This document shows, in pieces, positions 36,119 to 49,559 of a stretch of DNA of 64,000 nucleotides. Origin of the DNA: Pocillopora verrucosa (lineage: Eukaryota > Cnidaria > Anthozoa > Scleractinia > Pocilloporidae); NCBI RefSeq assembly GCF_036669915.1, contig NC_089313.1, positions 11,538,011 through 11,602,010 on the forward strand, read 5' to 3'. The notes under the pieces were generated by a model. That model had not been told where the DNA came from and did no database searches. It saw only the letters and a list, made by a program, of their open reading frames with translations. A program made the position numbers and the translations under genes. Position 1 is the first letter of the stretch, and every line of letters starts with the position of its first letter.

Positions 36119-37442
36119 ATATACCAGTTGCTTGTCCGGGTCATGGGCCCCCGACATATCATTGTTTTACCTAAGGAGGGGGGAGAGGGGGCACCCCCAG
36201 GGGAATTGGACATTTTTCAAGGTTTCCATTAGTCAACTTTCCCATCCTTGAATATCCATTATATGTCAAAATTCCACCCCTGAGGGCCAGAAACATTGTT
36301 TAATTTCAACAAACTTAGGTGCTCACATCACTGAATTGCAGCCAGTGACTATGAAAGTATCTTGATGTAAGATGCTACCACCAACTTTGTCGAATTTGTT
36401 CGCTGTAAACAAATTTTATGTAGGGTTCATTTTCAAATTCCTTGTTCATAGTTGACGTGTTAAATGTCATGTAAATGTGCTGTCGAGGACGAAAACTTTC
36501 CTTCCCTCATCGAACTGAACGAGCAGTGAGGGTGAAAGGCGGAATTATATTGAGGAATAGTGGTGTGGTATTACTTGCGGAAAAGCACAATTTGACAGCA
36601 TATAAATAAGTTTGAATACTTCCGTACCGGTAGGCCTAGACAGAAATATTGCGTATATCGCCTTGTAAATATGTTACCGGAAATTCTCGATTTATTTTTT
36701 TTTCTTTATGTATCTCAATTTTTTTCTAAATATCTTGAGAAACGTTTTAAATATCTCAACAATGTTTAAAATGGCCCAAATGTTGACTCAGTTTTTCAGC
36801 GATCTATATTTTCCACTTAAATGTTGTAAATCAGCATAGAGGTGTATAGAAATCGAATTGTGGTCAGCCATCGATATTATATTCATGGTGGAATGGCTCA
36901 CGCTCGAATCTTCAGCTTTAGAAACACTTAAAGTAGACAAATTTACTTTACAATTCGTATCCATTGGCAGAAATATTGGGCAAGATGGCGGCCGCGCTTG
37001 CGCATTTCGTCCATAATGGCGTCTAAATAATATAAGAAACTGTAGGGAAATTTGTAAAATTTCTAAAATATAACAATAAATAATATGCTCCTGCTCATGG
37101 TCCCGTCCGCTCTCGATCGAGACATATTCAGTACCGATTCTGCTATTCATCAAACCTCTCAGTGACTCGATAAATAAAAACAACTTACTTCCCGAACCAG
37201 TTCTTTTGTCATTTTCCATCGACCTAAGTCGCCATGCAGTTCTTCAAAATCCGTCGTTCTCCATCCCAAACACTCGCCTGTTACAGGAAAGTGCATCGAT
37301 GAAGTCAACTGCTCTCGATCGAATTGACCACTACTGAGTTCGAAGCGTCCAAGTATCCTGAAAAATTGCCATTTCCTCCCATCGAAAAACTTCCCAACGC
37401 GCCAGAATATCCCTTATTTTCCATGTTGAGTAAGTGACGAGA

Positions 37443-38200
37443 CGCCAATACAATACAATACAATTTATTTTATGTCGGTAACGTAGAGGGTGGTTACCCA
37501 ATCCCCCGAGCCTAATGGCTCATGTTGAAAACGCTCGACAGATAAAATACAGATGTGTATATAAATATATGTACAAGTTAAATATATGCATATATGACGA
37601 AAAAAAGAAACGCAAAAATATCACCTAGCCCCCTACCCCTAATCCTAATCCTGAACCTCCCCTGAAACCCTACCAGCCCTAATCACCTAACTTGTAGCCC
37701 TAACCCTGAAGCCTAATTACCAATTCATAACCCTACTCCTAAAATTGTATACTAATACACTTATTACACTTACAGCCAAGCGTAGTTATGCGAGATAGGC
37801 CAGTCTTAAATTCTGCTAGAGTAGTTGCCGATTTAACTGAAGACGGTAGCTGGTTCTAGGAATGAGAGATAATATATGAAAAAGAGCTATGAATATGGCT
37901 AGAGGTATTTACAGGCTGGGAAACATTAAGAGCAGAGAAGCGCAAATTGTAGTGACAGACCCTAGGTGTGAAAAAATTAGAGATATACGAAGCTCCCTGT
38001 AGCCTGTATGCCTTGAAAAACATGATTAAAGACGCAGTAAGACGTCTTTGGATTAAGGTGTCCATACTAGCAAGCCTGAGACAGTCTTTGTACTCAGTAG
38101 ATCTACCTAGATTAAACACAGTTCTTAACGCGTAAAAGTTACATTGAAAATGTTTAATGCCATGTTGAAAACTATGGCTGACATGGTTTAACACGAGCAA
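37443..38200 (-). mobile_element. 3' end of a non-LTR (CR1/L2-like) retrotransposon, degraded
   Basis: On the minus strand a frame (38200-37856) reads like the end of a LINE reverse-transcriptase ORF: SMDTLIQRRLTASLIMFFKAY followed by YNLRFSALNVSQPVNT. After a frame change it continues NQLPSSVKSATTLAEFKTGL. The element ends with AAATAA and a short (ATTGT)n tail at 37470-37450, as CR1/L2 clade elements do. Frames are broken, so it is inactive. The spacer piece 36955-37442 before it shows nothing else. Confidence 0.65.
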
Positions 38201-40902
38201 AGCTGATCTTCGAATCGTCGGCCATATTTGTTTATGTTCTTGCTGGTAAATAAATTAGTTCTCAGGTCCTTTTAGGAATAATTAGACCCTGTGAGCAGGG
38301 TAACTGGGATACCTGGATGGTACTGGATCCTTGAAATCAAGTGTAGTGATACTACGGGTGTCGGACCAGTATACTGAAATAGTGCGCTCAAGTCTGGCCA
38401 AGGGCATACACCTATTTCAAAACATAGGCATGCTATGCATGCAAGAGTTACTTTTTTGTAGGGTGGGTGGATTACTTGAAACATTGTGAGCGATGTCTAC
38501 ATTCTTACAAAAGGAGAGAAGAATATTAATGTGGGAAAGAACGAAAATGTCGAATAACCTCACTCACAGGTATTTTGTGGTAGATTATGTGTGTTTTGCG
38601 GATAAATGTAACCAAAAATAAACTGTATTGGTGCCACGGATACCTGTTTGTACAAAATGCAGACAGCAGACTGCAGACGGGATACAAAATATAGACTGAA
38701 GACTGTAGAGTGGGTACAAAATGCAGACTAAGAATCTGAAGAGTTTTTACGTCTGGTATATAATAACATGTCATCTTACAGCTTACCGAGCGTCACGCAA
38801 TCGCTTTTCTGCGATCCGCCTTCACGATTATTTGCATTATTGTGGAATATTCCTGGCCCATTTCTTGATGAAAATCGATCGCAATATTATTTCAAGCCTT
38901 CAATGTAGTCTTCTTACTTTGCGCGCGAGTTGGTTGGTGTTTTGATGCAGCAAGTAACAGTTGGTTCATCATTCTCTTTGCTCACCCAGAAGGGCACAAA
39001 TTTGCAGCAAAATTACTCATCACTTAATAATATGTGCTTTTCTATTTAAATCAGTGGCTGACATATGCCACTTTCTTTCTTTTGATCTATTTATAATAAA
39101 GCCCCTTGAGCTAAATTATGAGGAATTATACCACAATGGTATGTATTTTATGTTACCACATTTTCATACTTTTTCAATTGTGTGTCACAAACATTAAAAT
39201 GAAATAAATACTAATTCATGCACAAATGAATACTTAATTCAATACAGACTATTGCCCATTATTAGTGATTATTGCTCCTACACTTGTTAGCAAGAACTTA
39301 GTCTTGTTCGCGTTCATTGTGAGTGTTTGGTAATCCATACATCAATGGAGACACTCTGCAACTATCTTTGTGAAGAAAATACCAATCCTTTCACCCTTAC
39401 TTAATGTCATTCATACTGGCATGGATGAGAACCAGCAGCAAAGCAAAGTAAACAAAAGTTGATTATTTGACTTTCCCTAAATGTTTTTTATTGGTGGGGC
39501 TAAAAGAAAAAGTTTGCAAGGCCATGCTTTAAAAAAATGACAGGAAGACCTTAAAAGCTTACTTAGATCTTTATGAAGATGGAGGGATATTTTATTGGCA
39601 GTTACATGTAAAGATAGGTTGCCAGGGCCACTTACTAGAAGTAGGTTTATAAGTTAAAAATACTACATTTGAGCTCAAATTTTACACAGACATTATTCAG
39701 GTATGATGGAAATTTAAAAGCACATTCTTGTCTCATTCATAAGCGATGCTACATACTCCACAGGTGTCAAATTTATCAAATTTTGTGTTCAGAATTACTG
39801 TTGGCCTTGATATTTTTAACATTATGTAACATTTAACATTATATAACATTGTTTTTAACAAATGATAAAATTTTTTGGTTTTGATCTGAGCAATTAAAAA
39901 CATTATTGTCTTGTTTCCAAGGTTTCCAAGGAAGGTTTCTTCACTTCATGCCTGGGTCCTTATGTACATTATTCTGTTTTACGGAAAATAACAGTTAACT
40001 CGAGCAGGAAAACTCCAATCAGCCTAGAGACGCCAGAAAATAATTGTGCTTAGAAATAACAGTTACCTCCAGCTGGAAAACATAAATGACAGAACAGCTT
40101 GCAGGGGCTGGAAAATACAAGTAAGTACTATAAAAGAATATTTATTTCTTGCTGGTAATCTCAGAACAGCTGTGTGGGGCTGGAAATTAACAGTACTGGA
40201 ATACAACAGTTAACTCCTGCTGAGAAACTGGGAACAGCTGAGAGGGGCTGGAAAATAACAGTGCTGGATTACTAGAGTTATCCACTGCTGGAATTCAGAA
40301 ACAGGAAACTTTTAAATACTATGCTACAATACACTGAGTATGCAATAATATCTTCCATTGCCTCAACTCCAGTTACTTGTAAAAAGGTCATCTCTGAACC
40401 ATTAAATAGGATCTACTTTACTAGTTATGTACAGTTTGCAATACATTAATGAAAGAAAAAATCTTAACCCTTTAACCCCTAGGAGTGGCCAGCCTCTAAT
40501 TTCTCCTTACAATATCACCCCTGATATCACCCCACATCCCACATGAATCAAGGACATGACCAACAACTTATAAAGCTCTTGATTTTTAAACAAATTCTCC
40601 TTGTCAACAGCTCAGGAAATGTATAGAGAGTGGTATGGAGAATATGCCTACTGATGTTAGGGTATAAAGGGTTAATCAATAAGTGTATGTTAAAGGTAGC
40701 AATCATAGATAGCTAGTACTTATTCACAAATACTATATTTTGTTTAGCAGACTGTAGCTTCAATGGATGCCAGAAATATTTATGAAAAACTGGCAGATAC
40801 TGTTTTGGGCATTGTGCTGGTGAAGACAGAAGTGCAAGAATAGGTGAAGATGGAATCAAGAAATGCAAAACAGGAGTGAGTCCATTTAGTCCTGGAGAAA
40901 CC
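38201..40902. other. Spacer without a supported gene
   Basis: AT-rich DNA inside the 12.6 kb spacer. Degenerate tandem words 'acagctg-ggggctggaaaataacagt' recur at about 39990-40280. A TTAA-type MITE lies at 40464-40675. A short conserved-looking frame around 40757-40842 (MDARNIYEKLADTVLGIVL) ends in a stop and is not joined to anything with confidence. Confidence 0.4.
40464..40675. mobile_element. TTAA-flanked MITE (AACCCTTT ends)
   Basis: TTAACCCTTT at 40464 is inverted as AAAGGGTTAA at 40675. The 212-bp body (aagctcttgatttttaaaca, ggagaatatgcctactgat) has a clear relative at about 63768-63978. TTAA ends suggest a piggyBac-like mover; no transposase is present. Confidence 0.6.
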
Positions 40903-42629
40903 ATGGAAGAGGTTTCTGCTGGTTTTGGTGTTACTTTTCCTGGTGAGTATGAATCAGGAGATTTTGAGGAGGATTATGACGATATGAATGATGATTTATT
41001 TGTTCTCCTCCCTCCTCTTTCACCATTAGACATTCAACTACTAGACAAAGACACAGCTGTCAAATGAAAAAATATTCAAGGTAGTTAATAATTAACAGGG
41101 TGTGAAATTGCACCTGATACAGGCACCAATGCGACTAAATTTTTCCACTTTGACTACCAAATCCTGAAAATTAGTCGCCAAATTGGCGACTAAAATGTTT
41201 CATCATAACTTTACCAAGAGATATAGGGAATTAAAAAGATTTGCAAAGATAAATCCGTGGCAAACTTCCTCGTTAAGTTTGTTTCCAAAACGCAGCACGT
41301 GCATCTTGATCGATAACTAGACGCCATCTTGGATTAAGGTGAGCTTGAACGTTGTATACCATCCATCCTAGTGTCCGCTTGTAGCACGTTAAAGATCTTT
41401 TCCTTATGCACTAGTCAGTGGAAAGCGCCACCCCCATACCCGGGGAATAGCGGGGCATTAGACCAGGCGTCCCAACTAAATGAAGCAAATTCCACGCTAT
41501 GCGGGGCAATTTCTTATGTCAAAACCTCATTTTTGTACTCCGCCCCCGGGGCAATACTTGAAAAATCCCAAATACACAACATTGACCAAAATTAATTTAT
41601 TTCAAGAATTGTGCCTCAAATTTAACTCTTACAAAAACTTTTTCAGTGTCTTCATAAAATAGATGAAACAATCATGACTTCCTCTACTCCTCTTGGTAAG
41701 ACATAGTTCTGTAAACTTTTCTCTGGACGTGTAAATGACTAAACTGGAACATGGTGATTCAAGCAATGCATCAACACAAAACAAGTTAAAGAGATCATAC
41801 GCTTTCCCAGTGTTCTTTGCAGGCCTATTCAAAAGCGAAATCCCCGCCAAAGCCCCGCTAGCCCCGCTAACGGTCCCCAGTTGCTGTTATTTGTGTCTAA
41901 TGTTGTCGAACACCCCACACACTGGGGCAAAGATGACCACTAAAAACCGCTAAAATCCCCCGCTAATGACCCGCATTCCCCGGGTATGGGGGTACGGGGC
42001 TTTGGCGGGTGCGGGGCTTTAAGTGCATTAGCTTAATTTTGGAGGGTCTATCTAGAATGCTAACAGCGTAAAAAAAGGTCTTGTTTGTCTTTGAAAGTGG
42101 CAACCAACTTTTTTTGAATTGGCTACCACTTTGAAGAATTTAGGAGCCAAGTGGCCTTCAGAAAAAAAATTAATTTTACGACCAGAATTATGTTGACCAT
42201 TTTCACTCTTTGTCTCTTTGTTTTTGTAAGATGAGTCTTTTGCTACATTGTTCCATAATTATTTATCTCTATAAACCTTGTCTGTTTTTTGTTATTTGCT
42301 AATGAAAGCATTTTGTGCTTTTTTATAGCCAGTGAACCAGATGATGAAGATTTTGTCCTGTTTGAGCTCCTCAAGCCTCCCAAAGATGCTTCTTATGAGG
42401 TATGCAGAATTTGTGAGTGATTTGTGGTTTTCTTCTGTTTAGGTTTTCTCATACTTTATTATTATTATTATTATTAATTATTATTATTATTATTATTATT
42501 ATTATTGTTACTTAAAACTATGCATAGATGTTCTTGTAACATGCTAAGTAGTTTAGGGGAATATTATTATTATCATTATTTTATACTATGCAGAGATGTT
42601 CTTGTAACATGCCAAGTAGTTTAGGGGAA

Positions 42630-42668
<39 letters not shown>

Positions 42669-43103
42669 CATTACTATTATTACAATTATAATGACTATTG
42701 CTTTTGTTTTATGTGTCCTTTGATGACTAGTTTTGGATGTTTTTTATTGCCTTATGTCTGCAACATCTAATGATTGATGTTCCTTCTTTGATTGCTAAAT
42801 TTGTTTGTTGGGTTAACAGAAGGATGAGGTTGTTTTCATTGTCCCTTGAGTTAATTCATAGCATATTATCATTAACATACTGATACTCAAGGTTAGTGGT
42901 ACTTCATTAGCAAAGAAGTCCAACTAACCCAATGAAAGTAGGCCAAATGTGCATTTTAATATCAATTTGGTAAAGAGAGTCTTTCATGAGCTGAATGTCA
43001 TTAAAGTTTCTTTTCTAATGGAGACTGATTTTCTTCACAGATTCCAACCCTACAGATTCTCTATTTGAAAGAAGGAAGGAAGGAAGGTATTCCAAGGCCT
43101 TAA
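40903..43103 (+). CDS. Possible small three-exon gene, unknown function
   Basis: Exons 40903-40942, 42329-42399 and 43041-43103 would join in phase to 57 aa, with GT-AG ends (GTGAGT and GTATGC donors; TTTTATAG and TTCTTCACAG acceptors). The ATG has a good context (aaaccATGG). The product is acidic in the middle (SEPDDEDFVLFELLKPPKD). An AATAAA follows at 43439. The frame is open upstream of the ATG back to about 40786, so the protein could be longer at its start. The first intron holds the MITE at 41432-41991. I do not recognise a family. If intron 1 is retained, a 63-codon acidic frame (40876-41067) results instead. Confidence 0.35.
41432..41991. mobile_element. MITE with CCCCATACCCGGGGAAT ends
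   Basis: A 17-bp perfect terminal inverted repeat (41432-41448 and 41975-41991) encloses 526 bp. The interior is dotted with GCCCCGCTA/TAGCGGGG words and has no transposase. The superfamily is not known to me. Confidence 0.7.
42455..42670. repeat. ATT microsatellites and a short tandem duplication
   Basis: Two (ATT)n tracts (about 42460-42506 and 42627-42668) flank a twofold copy of 'tatgca-agatgttcttgtaacatgc-aagtagtttaggggaatatt' (about 42518 and 42588). This looks like replication slippage. Confidence 0.85.
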
Positions 43104-45464
43104 CGCCATCACTGAGTAATATCTTTTCAAACTTAGGAAGGAGAAAGGGATAAATGTTCCAAGAGGGTGTTACCATGTAGTGATTACAATAGAAGAAATG
43201 GTAAATTTTGATTACTGGAGGAAGGTAAGGATGGGTAGTTCGAGACAAAGATTTTTCATTACAAGTGGGATGGAGCCTTGGAATTTTGGACCAAGGAGAC
43301 CACAGATGTGACAAGTATCTTAAAGCAAGTTGATAGTGATGGATGGGTCTTATTGAGCATTACAGAACAGCGTCATTATGGAATGTGGAGAGACTGGAAA
43401 TGGAGGCAACTTGAGAAGAAAGACTTTTTGTAATTTTAAATAAAATCAGTAAAGGAAAGCTATTTGGCACAGTATAGTACTAATAATTAAACACCTAACA
43501 GGTCATGTGTTCACTCTAACAGTTTCAATTGGGTTTTGAAGCATGCTTAATTCAAGTTATATCCAAAATTCCCCAGCTCCAGATTGTGAATAGTACCTAG
43601 ACATGGCCAGAGAACATCAGTAGAGAATATGACCTCTTAAGCATGTTCACATCAGACCCATTAAGACCCATTAATTTGTCCACAAAACCTCCTTTGGAGT
43701 TGTTTAGTTCCAGAGTTTCAAATCCAGTGCCTTTCCAGAGCAGTAAAATTTTAAAAAATGACACAAACATTTAAATTGCTAAGAATTTATTTAAAATCTT
43801 TACATTTACAGCAACCCATATAAAAAAGAAATCTTACCAACCATTATGAGTGAATGGGTGAATAAAATAGCCTTGACTCCTCGATCTGGTGTCAACTGCT
43901 TTATTTTATTTAAAAGTATATAAGGGCAAATTGGAAGGACAGAAAGAGTGAATTTCTGTAATCTGTCAAATAGTATTGAATAGTTAGAGCCAAATAGTTG
44001 CAAGTGAGTAAAAGGATAGAATGGATTTATTGTATATTAGTGCACTGTAGTCTACTTTATATTTCATAAATTCTGAAAAATCACTATTTCACCTGAAGTT
44101 ATTTACTTGTACTGAAGATGTTTATTTCCATGGAAGTGTTGCATGTTCAAGTACAACTGAAGGAGTTTTTTTTTTTAAACTACCCATTTGTTTGTTGCAT
44201 GAGCAATTTAAGCCTGAATTTTGAGTTAGATTAATTACGGTTTGCACGTGTAGTTAGAAAAAATATTTAGCACCAATCACTCCTGCTTAAATGACACAAA
44301 AAAAGTATTTATTTGTTCCAAACACTTACAGTGTATCCTATTTATCAAGATGATTTTATCAACAAAGGATATCATAGCAGGAAAAAGGTAACTAAAATTT
44401 ATATGAAACATTAAAAAAGGAACAAATAGAGTGATTTTACTCAACCCATGAAACAGTATGTAAACAAACCTGTATGACACTAGCACACATGTTTGATTGT
44501 TGGATCACCTCATGTTGTGTGTGGAAAACATGACATAAACCAAAAATTTTGTAATGCACAGTAATGCACAATATCTTTTTGAGAAAGAAACTGTGACAAA
44601 GCCTTGACTTAGTATTAGCATGAATAATAGTTATTGCTCAATTGTCTTCTTTCGTGATGCATGTTAATAGTGACAAGAAAGTAATGCTTGTTAATATTGT
44701 CATCTGTTAAAAATTTAATTAAATCTGAGTTACTTAAGTTTTCTTTTCTTTTCTCATATAAGCATACTGCTTTTTGGGCGGATGTCTCTCTGGAATGAGA
44801 TCCTTTTGGAGTGGCTTCCTTTGCACTCGACTCTTTAAATATTCTGTTACAATGTTTTATCTGACGGTGCATAGAACCCGTAGTCCTCTATGTAGATGTA
44901 CACTTTGCTTGTCAAGCAAAGATAAATCAATAGTTTGCCGTCAATATATGCACATGCATCTGTGTATACAGCGACTTCTAGGTAAATTTCCAATTTTCTG
45001 AAAACTTTTTTTAACGCTAAATAGACTTAAATTCCAAGGGTGTGAGTAATATAAAGACGGGTCTCAACAATCAGAACATCACAGTGGTGAAACATAGGAT
45101 CAAAACTTGCAGACTGATAAATATTTTATAGGGAAGGCTACATTCTCTTTTCCAGCGATAAAAATCTCCTCAGGCTTAGTGATATTTGTCCAATAATCTC
45201 CAGGCTTTGTGCAGCGATTCTACAATGTACCGGCTAAAATTATTGACTTCACCCGAGGGTAACCTTTCGACACCTACCCCCATCCCAACATTCTTTTACG
45301 CGAATAAAGGGTGCAATTCCGGCGATCTAACTTACAAATGCGGTATATCTGTTCATCCCCATGCATTTCCATGTTTTAAGCGCATTCGAAAATCAAAACA
45401 ATCAAATAGCTCGTACCCTGCATATGTAATGTATTCCAACTTGACATATCTAATATTAACCGCT
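43104..45464. other. Spacer without a supported gene
   Basis: Apart from the candidate poly(A) signal at 43439 I see AT-rich sequence with scattered chance frames. No splice-flanked coding block stood out on either strand. Confidence 0.4.
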
Positions 45465-48400
45465 ATTTTCCATTTTTCATTGAATTCTTACAATTTATCC
45501 AGCAAGTAGAATATATCCTAACATGCCAAATCAAATCTTCAGCCTAATTTTCCATTTTCTGAACCAACCTACGAGTGGATAATATCGTAACTTTTCCATA
45601 TCCAATCTTTATCCCGATTTGTTCAAATAACTCTAGAAAAACGGGGTAAACCGTGACAATTCTTTCCACGAGTGGTTAGTATCATGACTTGCAATGTCCA
45701 ATCTGTCCCTGATTTTCCATTTGTTCAGCGAATTCTTGAAAACGGAGTGAGTTCTGACAATTCATCACGCAAGTGAACTATAACCCAAGTTGTCATGTCA
45801 AATCTTTACCCAGATTTTCCTTTGTTTTAATGAATTAGTTCTAGAAAAATGAGTAAACTCTGAGAATTCATGATAGCCTTAGCTCCCATATGCTATCTTT
45901 ACTCCGAGTTTCCAATTTTGCCAAATCAAATCTTTAGCCTAATTTTCCATTTTTTTTCGTTTATTAGAGACAAGTAAGGTAAAATCTGACAATTAATCCC
46001 ACATGTGGGATACATCCTAGCTTTTCATAATCGATCTTCACCCCGATTTTCCGTTTGTTGAGTCAATTCTGGAAAAACGGGGTTAAATCTGAGTATTCAT
46101 CCTGTCAATGGAATACATCCTAACTTGTCATATTCAATCTTTGTCCCGGTTTTTTGCATTTTTCCAAGAATTCTGTAAAAATGTGGTAAAATCAGATTAT
46201 TCATCCTACAAGTGAAACATATCCCAACTTGTGGTTTGTAATCTTTACCCGATTTTCCATTATTTTTAGAGAATTCTAGAAAAAAAAATTCATCTTATAA
46301 AAAGAATATATCCCAACATGCCAAATGAATTTTTCAATGAATTCTGAAAACGGGCTGAATTGTGTCCATTTATCTTAAAATTGGAATAAATTATAACTCG
46401 GAACATCCCTCATTTTCCGTTTTTTTCAAATTAATTCCAGAAAAACGGTGTAAATTCTGAGAATTCATCCCGTATGTGGAATGCATTCTAAGTTTCCATA
46501 TCCAATCTTCAACCCTATCTATCCATTTTTATTTCAATGAGTTCTAGAAAAACGGGGTAAGTTATGAGAACTCATACCATAAGTGGAATATATCCTACGT
46601 TGTCATATCCAATCTTTTTGCCCCGATTTTCCATTTTTTGACGAATTAATTCCAAAAAAACAGGGTAAACTCTGAGAATTCATGCTACAAGTGGATACTA
46701 CCCGAAGTTCCCGACTGCCATCTTTGCTCAGATTTTCCATTTTTTTCGTGAATTCTAGAGAAGCGGGACAATTTCTTAGAATTCATCCCGCAAGTGGAAT
46801 ACAACCTACTTTGTCATGTCAAATCTTTCCTGACTTTCCATTTTTTAGTGAATTAATTCTAGAAAAATTGGGTAAACTCTGAGAATTCATGCTACAAGTG
46901 GATAATACCCGTAGTTCCCATATGCCATCTTTACTCTGATTTTTCAATTTTTTTCAAGGAATTATGGAATAGTAAATTATCCTCCAACTGGAATATGTCC
47001 TATTGACCTGCCACATCTAATCTAGTTTACCCCGATTTCCCATTTTTTCAATGATTATAGAAAAACGGGGTTCATTCTGAAAAGTCATCCTCCAAGTGGA
47101 ATTTATCCTACTGACTTGCCATATCCAATCTTTACCAGTTCACCTCGATTTTCCATTTTTTTTTTCAATAAATTCTAGCAAAACGAAGTAAATTCTGAGA
47201 GAACATGCTACAAGTAGATAATACCTTTAGTTCCCATATGCCATCTTTACCCCAATTTTCCATTTCTTTTTTCAGCGATAAATTCTACGATTAGCGCTAA
47301 TCTTTAGCCCCCAAAAATAAAGCAACGCACAATAACTTAATATGTATTTAGACGTTTTTTATAACGCCCGCTTTCAATTATTATTAACTTCCATGGAAAT
47401 TAAAAACTTAGGCACACCAACGTGCTATGTAATATACTGTTCCCCGTTAATTGTAGTCATTCTCTAAAGAAGTCTCAATTAGAGACGAAACGCGTCGGAA
47501 ATAAACGAGGAGCTTACAACTACAAGAAGTGTTTCTTTGTGCGGCTCGCTAGTCTTACTTAAAAATGAAAAAAAAAAGAAAAAATTTTAAAAAAAGTTTC
47601 TTTTCTCAATGAATTCTAGAAAAGCGGGATGAATTCTGAGAATTCGTCCTTCAAGTGGAATAAATCCTAGGTTGCCAAATCCAATCTTTAATCCGATTTT
47701 GCATTTTTTTTCTTTTTTTTCAATGAATTCTAGAATTACGGGGTAAATTTTGAGAATTTGGCCCGAAAGTAGCTAATACCGTAAGTTCCCATATGCCATC
47801 TTCACCCCAATTTTCCATTTGATCAGTGAATTTTAGAACACATATCAAACTCAGTGTAAGAGGTAAGAGAGGAAAATTGGTAAAAAAAGGAAAAAAGAGG
47901 TAAATTGTGAATAATACACGAAGTTCCCACATGCAATCTTTACCCCGATTTCCCATTTTTTTTTTCTGAAAATTCTATAGAATAACGGGGTAAAATCTGA
48001 GAATTCATCCTTCAAATGGAATAGATCCTAGGTTGTCATATCCAATCTTCAACCCGATTTTCAATGCTTTTTTCTCATTAAATTCTAGATAAACGGGATA
48101 AATTCTGCGAGTTCATCCCGCAAGTGATAGCAATATGCTAAGTTCCCATATGCCATCTTTACCCCGATTTTTCATTTGATCAGTGAATTCGAGAAAAACG
48201 GGGTAAATTCTAAGCATTCATACTACAAGTGAATAGTACCCTAAGTTCCCACATGCTATCTTCAACCCGATTTTCCATTTTTTTTTCAATGAATTCTAGA
48301 AAAACGGGGTAAATTCTGTGAACTCATCCCGCAAGTGATAGCAATACGCTAAGTTCCCATATGCCATCTTTACCCCGATTTTCCATTTGATAAGTGAATT

Positions 48401-48760
48401 CGAGAAAAACGGGGTCAATTCTGAGCACTCATGCTACAAGTGAATAATACCCGAAGTTCCCATATGCTATTTTTACTCCGATTTTCCATTTTTTTCAGTG
48501 AATTTGACAAAAAACAGGGTAAAATTCTGAAAAGTTATCCCCCAAATGGAATAGATCCCAAGTTGGGACCCGATTTTCCATTTTTTTCCAATGAATTCTA
48601 GAAAAACGGGATAAATTCTGTGAAATTCATCCTTTAGGTGGATTCTATCCTATTGACTTGCCATAGCCACCTTTAGTCCCATTTTCGATTTAATCATTGT
48701 GTGAATTTGTCATAAACAGGGTAAAATAGGACAAATCCACCCAAAAGTGCAATAGATCCT
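45465..48760. repeat. Satellite array, ~105-bp degenerate units
   Basis: About 30 diverged units of roughly 105 bp follow one another. Each carries 'cccgattttccattttt', 'gaattctagaaaaacgggg', 'taaattctgagaattcat', 'caagtggaata' and 'cccatatgccatctttac'. Late units (about 48055-48480) are the most regular, spaced 103-107 bp. The array is interrupted by foreign sequence at about 47290-47595. Confidence 0.88.
47290..47595 (+). mobile_element. Insertion in the satellite, possible Penelope-like fragment
   Basis: About 300 bp without the satellite words. It contains ctctaaagaagtctcaatta followed by gagacgaaacgcgtcgg (about 47462-47498) and an A-rich 3' end. A GUCUC/GAGAC stem followed by GAAAC recalls the hammerhead-type motifs carried by Penelope-like elements and retrozymes, but the core has a mismatch (CUAAAGA for CUGANGA) and an extra base. 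Confidence 0.3.
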
Positions 48761-49559
48761 AAAATAATTTAGAAACAGTACTTAAAAAAAAACAGCTAAA
48801 ATCAGGGGAACCGCAATAAAATCACAATCTACTACTTCAATTTTTTTAACGGAGGGCTCAGTGCGATACGGCAAAAACCAACAGTACTCAAAATAAAAAA
48901 CTGAAGGCAAAACTTCTGTGATTGAAGGAAGACTTCGTGACGCAGACAAATAATCACGACTTGGACTTCTCAGTCGATCTCACCTCCGGCAGATCAGGTG
49001 AAGTGTCAAAAATATATAATTTTATGTCGACGAACCATAATCTATGATCTTCAACTATTAAAGAAAATAAAGCAATTGTGATATGACGCCACATGGTGCT
49101 TTTGTCTTAGCTTGTGGCTAAAATGTTGTCATTGAAGTCGCAAGTCGAGCAAGGAAGACTGTAAATAAAGCAAGGCTGCAAATAAAACGTGAACAATAAC
49201 GCATCCTTTAGTCGAAAGTCGCTTTGTTATTCACGCGCGGCAAATTGTTCTTCCAAGTTTAGGTTATAACAACGATGCGATCACTCTGCGTTAACGAACG
49301 ATTGAACTTCAAGGAAAGCAATATGAGAGGCCAATGATCCGGTTCGCAGTGATCATGCGAACAGCATGTTTTCCTCAGATCAGTTACCGGAAAATACTCC
49401 CCCTTGAATGAGTACTTTTGCTTGGAGACATAACTACAACGGAGTCTCTTAACCAGTCCCAAGCCGCGTGTCGCTCGATAGATCGCAGGATATGATTGGC
49501 CACTGTATCACATTACGTCAGAGGACATATCTGCAATAAGAGGACATTAGTGCAACGGT
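48761..49559. other. Spacer end, no supported gene
   Basis: This sequence lies between the satellite and the left edge of duplication copy 2. Nothing coding or repetitive was recognised. Confidence 0.4.

Larger units (their letters stand above)
27421..36954. repeat. Segmental duplication, copy 1 (contains transferrin B)
   Basis: About 9,534 bases align end to end, in the same orientation, with 49560-59102. The left edge starts at 'gcatatgatctta'; the right edge ends at 'tttactttacaat', after which the copies differ completely. Introns and intergenic DNA look about 95% or more identical by eye, with small indels. The segment carries the whole transferrin B gene, its upstream foldback, intron-1 minisatellite and downstream stem-loop cluster. 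Confidence 0.9.

Noticed and set aside
36788..37219. 143-codon minus-strand frame
   Set aside because: It straddles the right edge of the duplication at 36954, has no family features, and its duplicate is not open over the same span.
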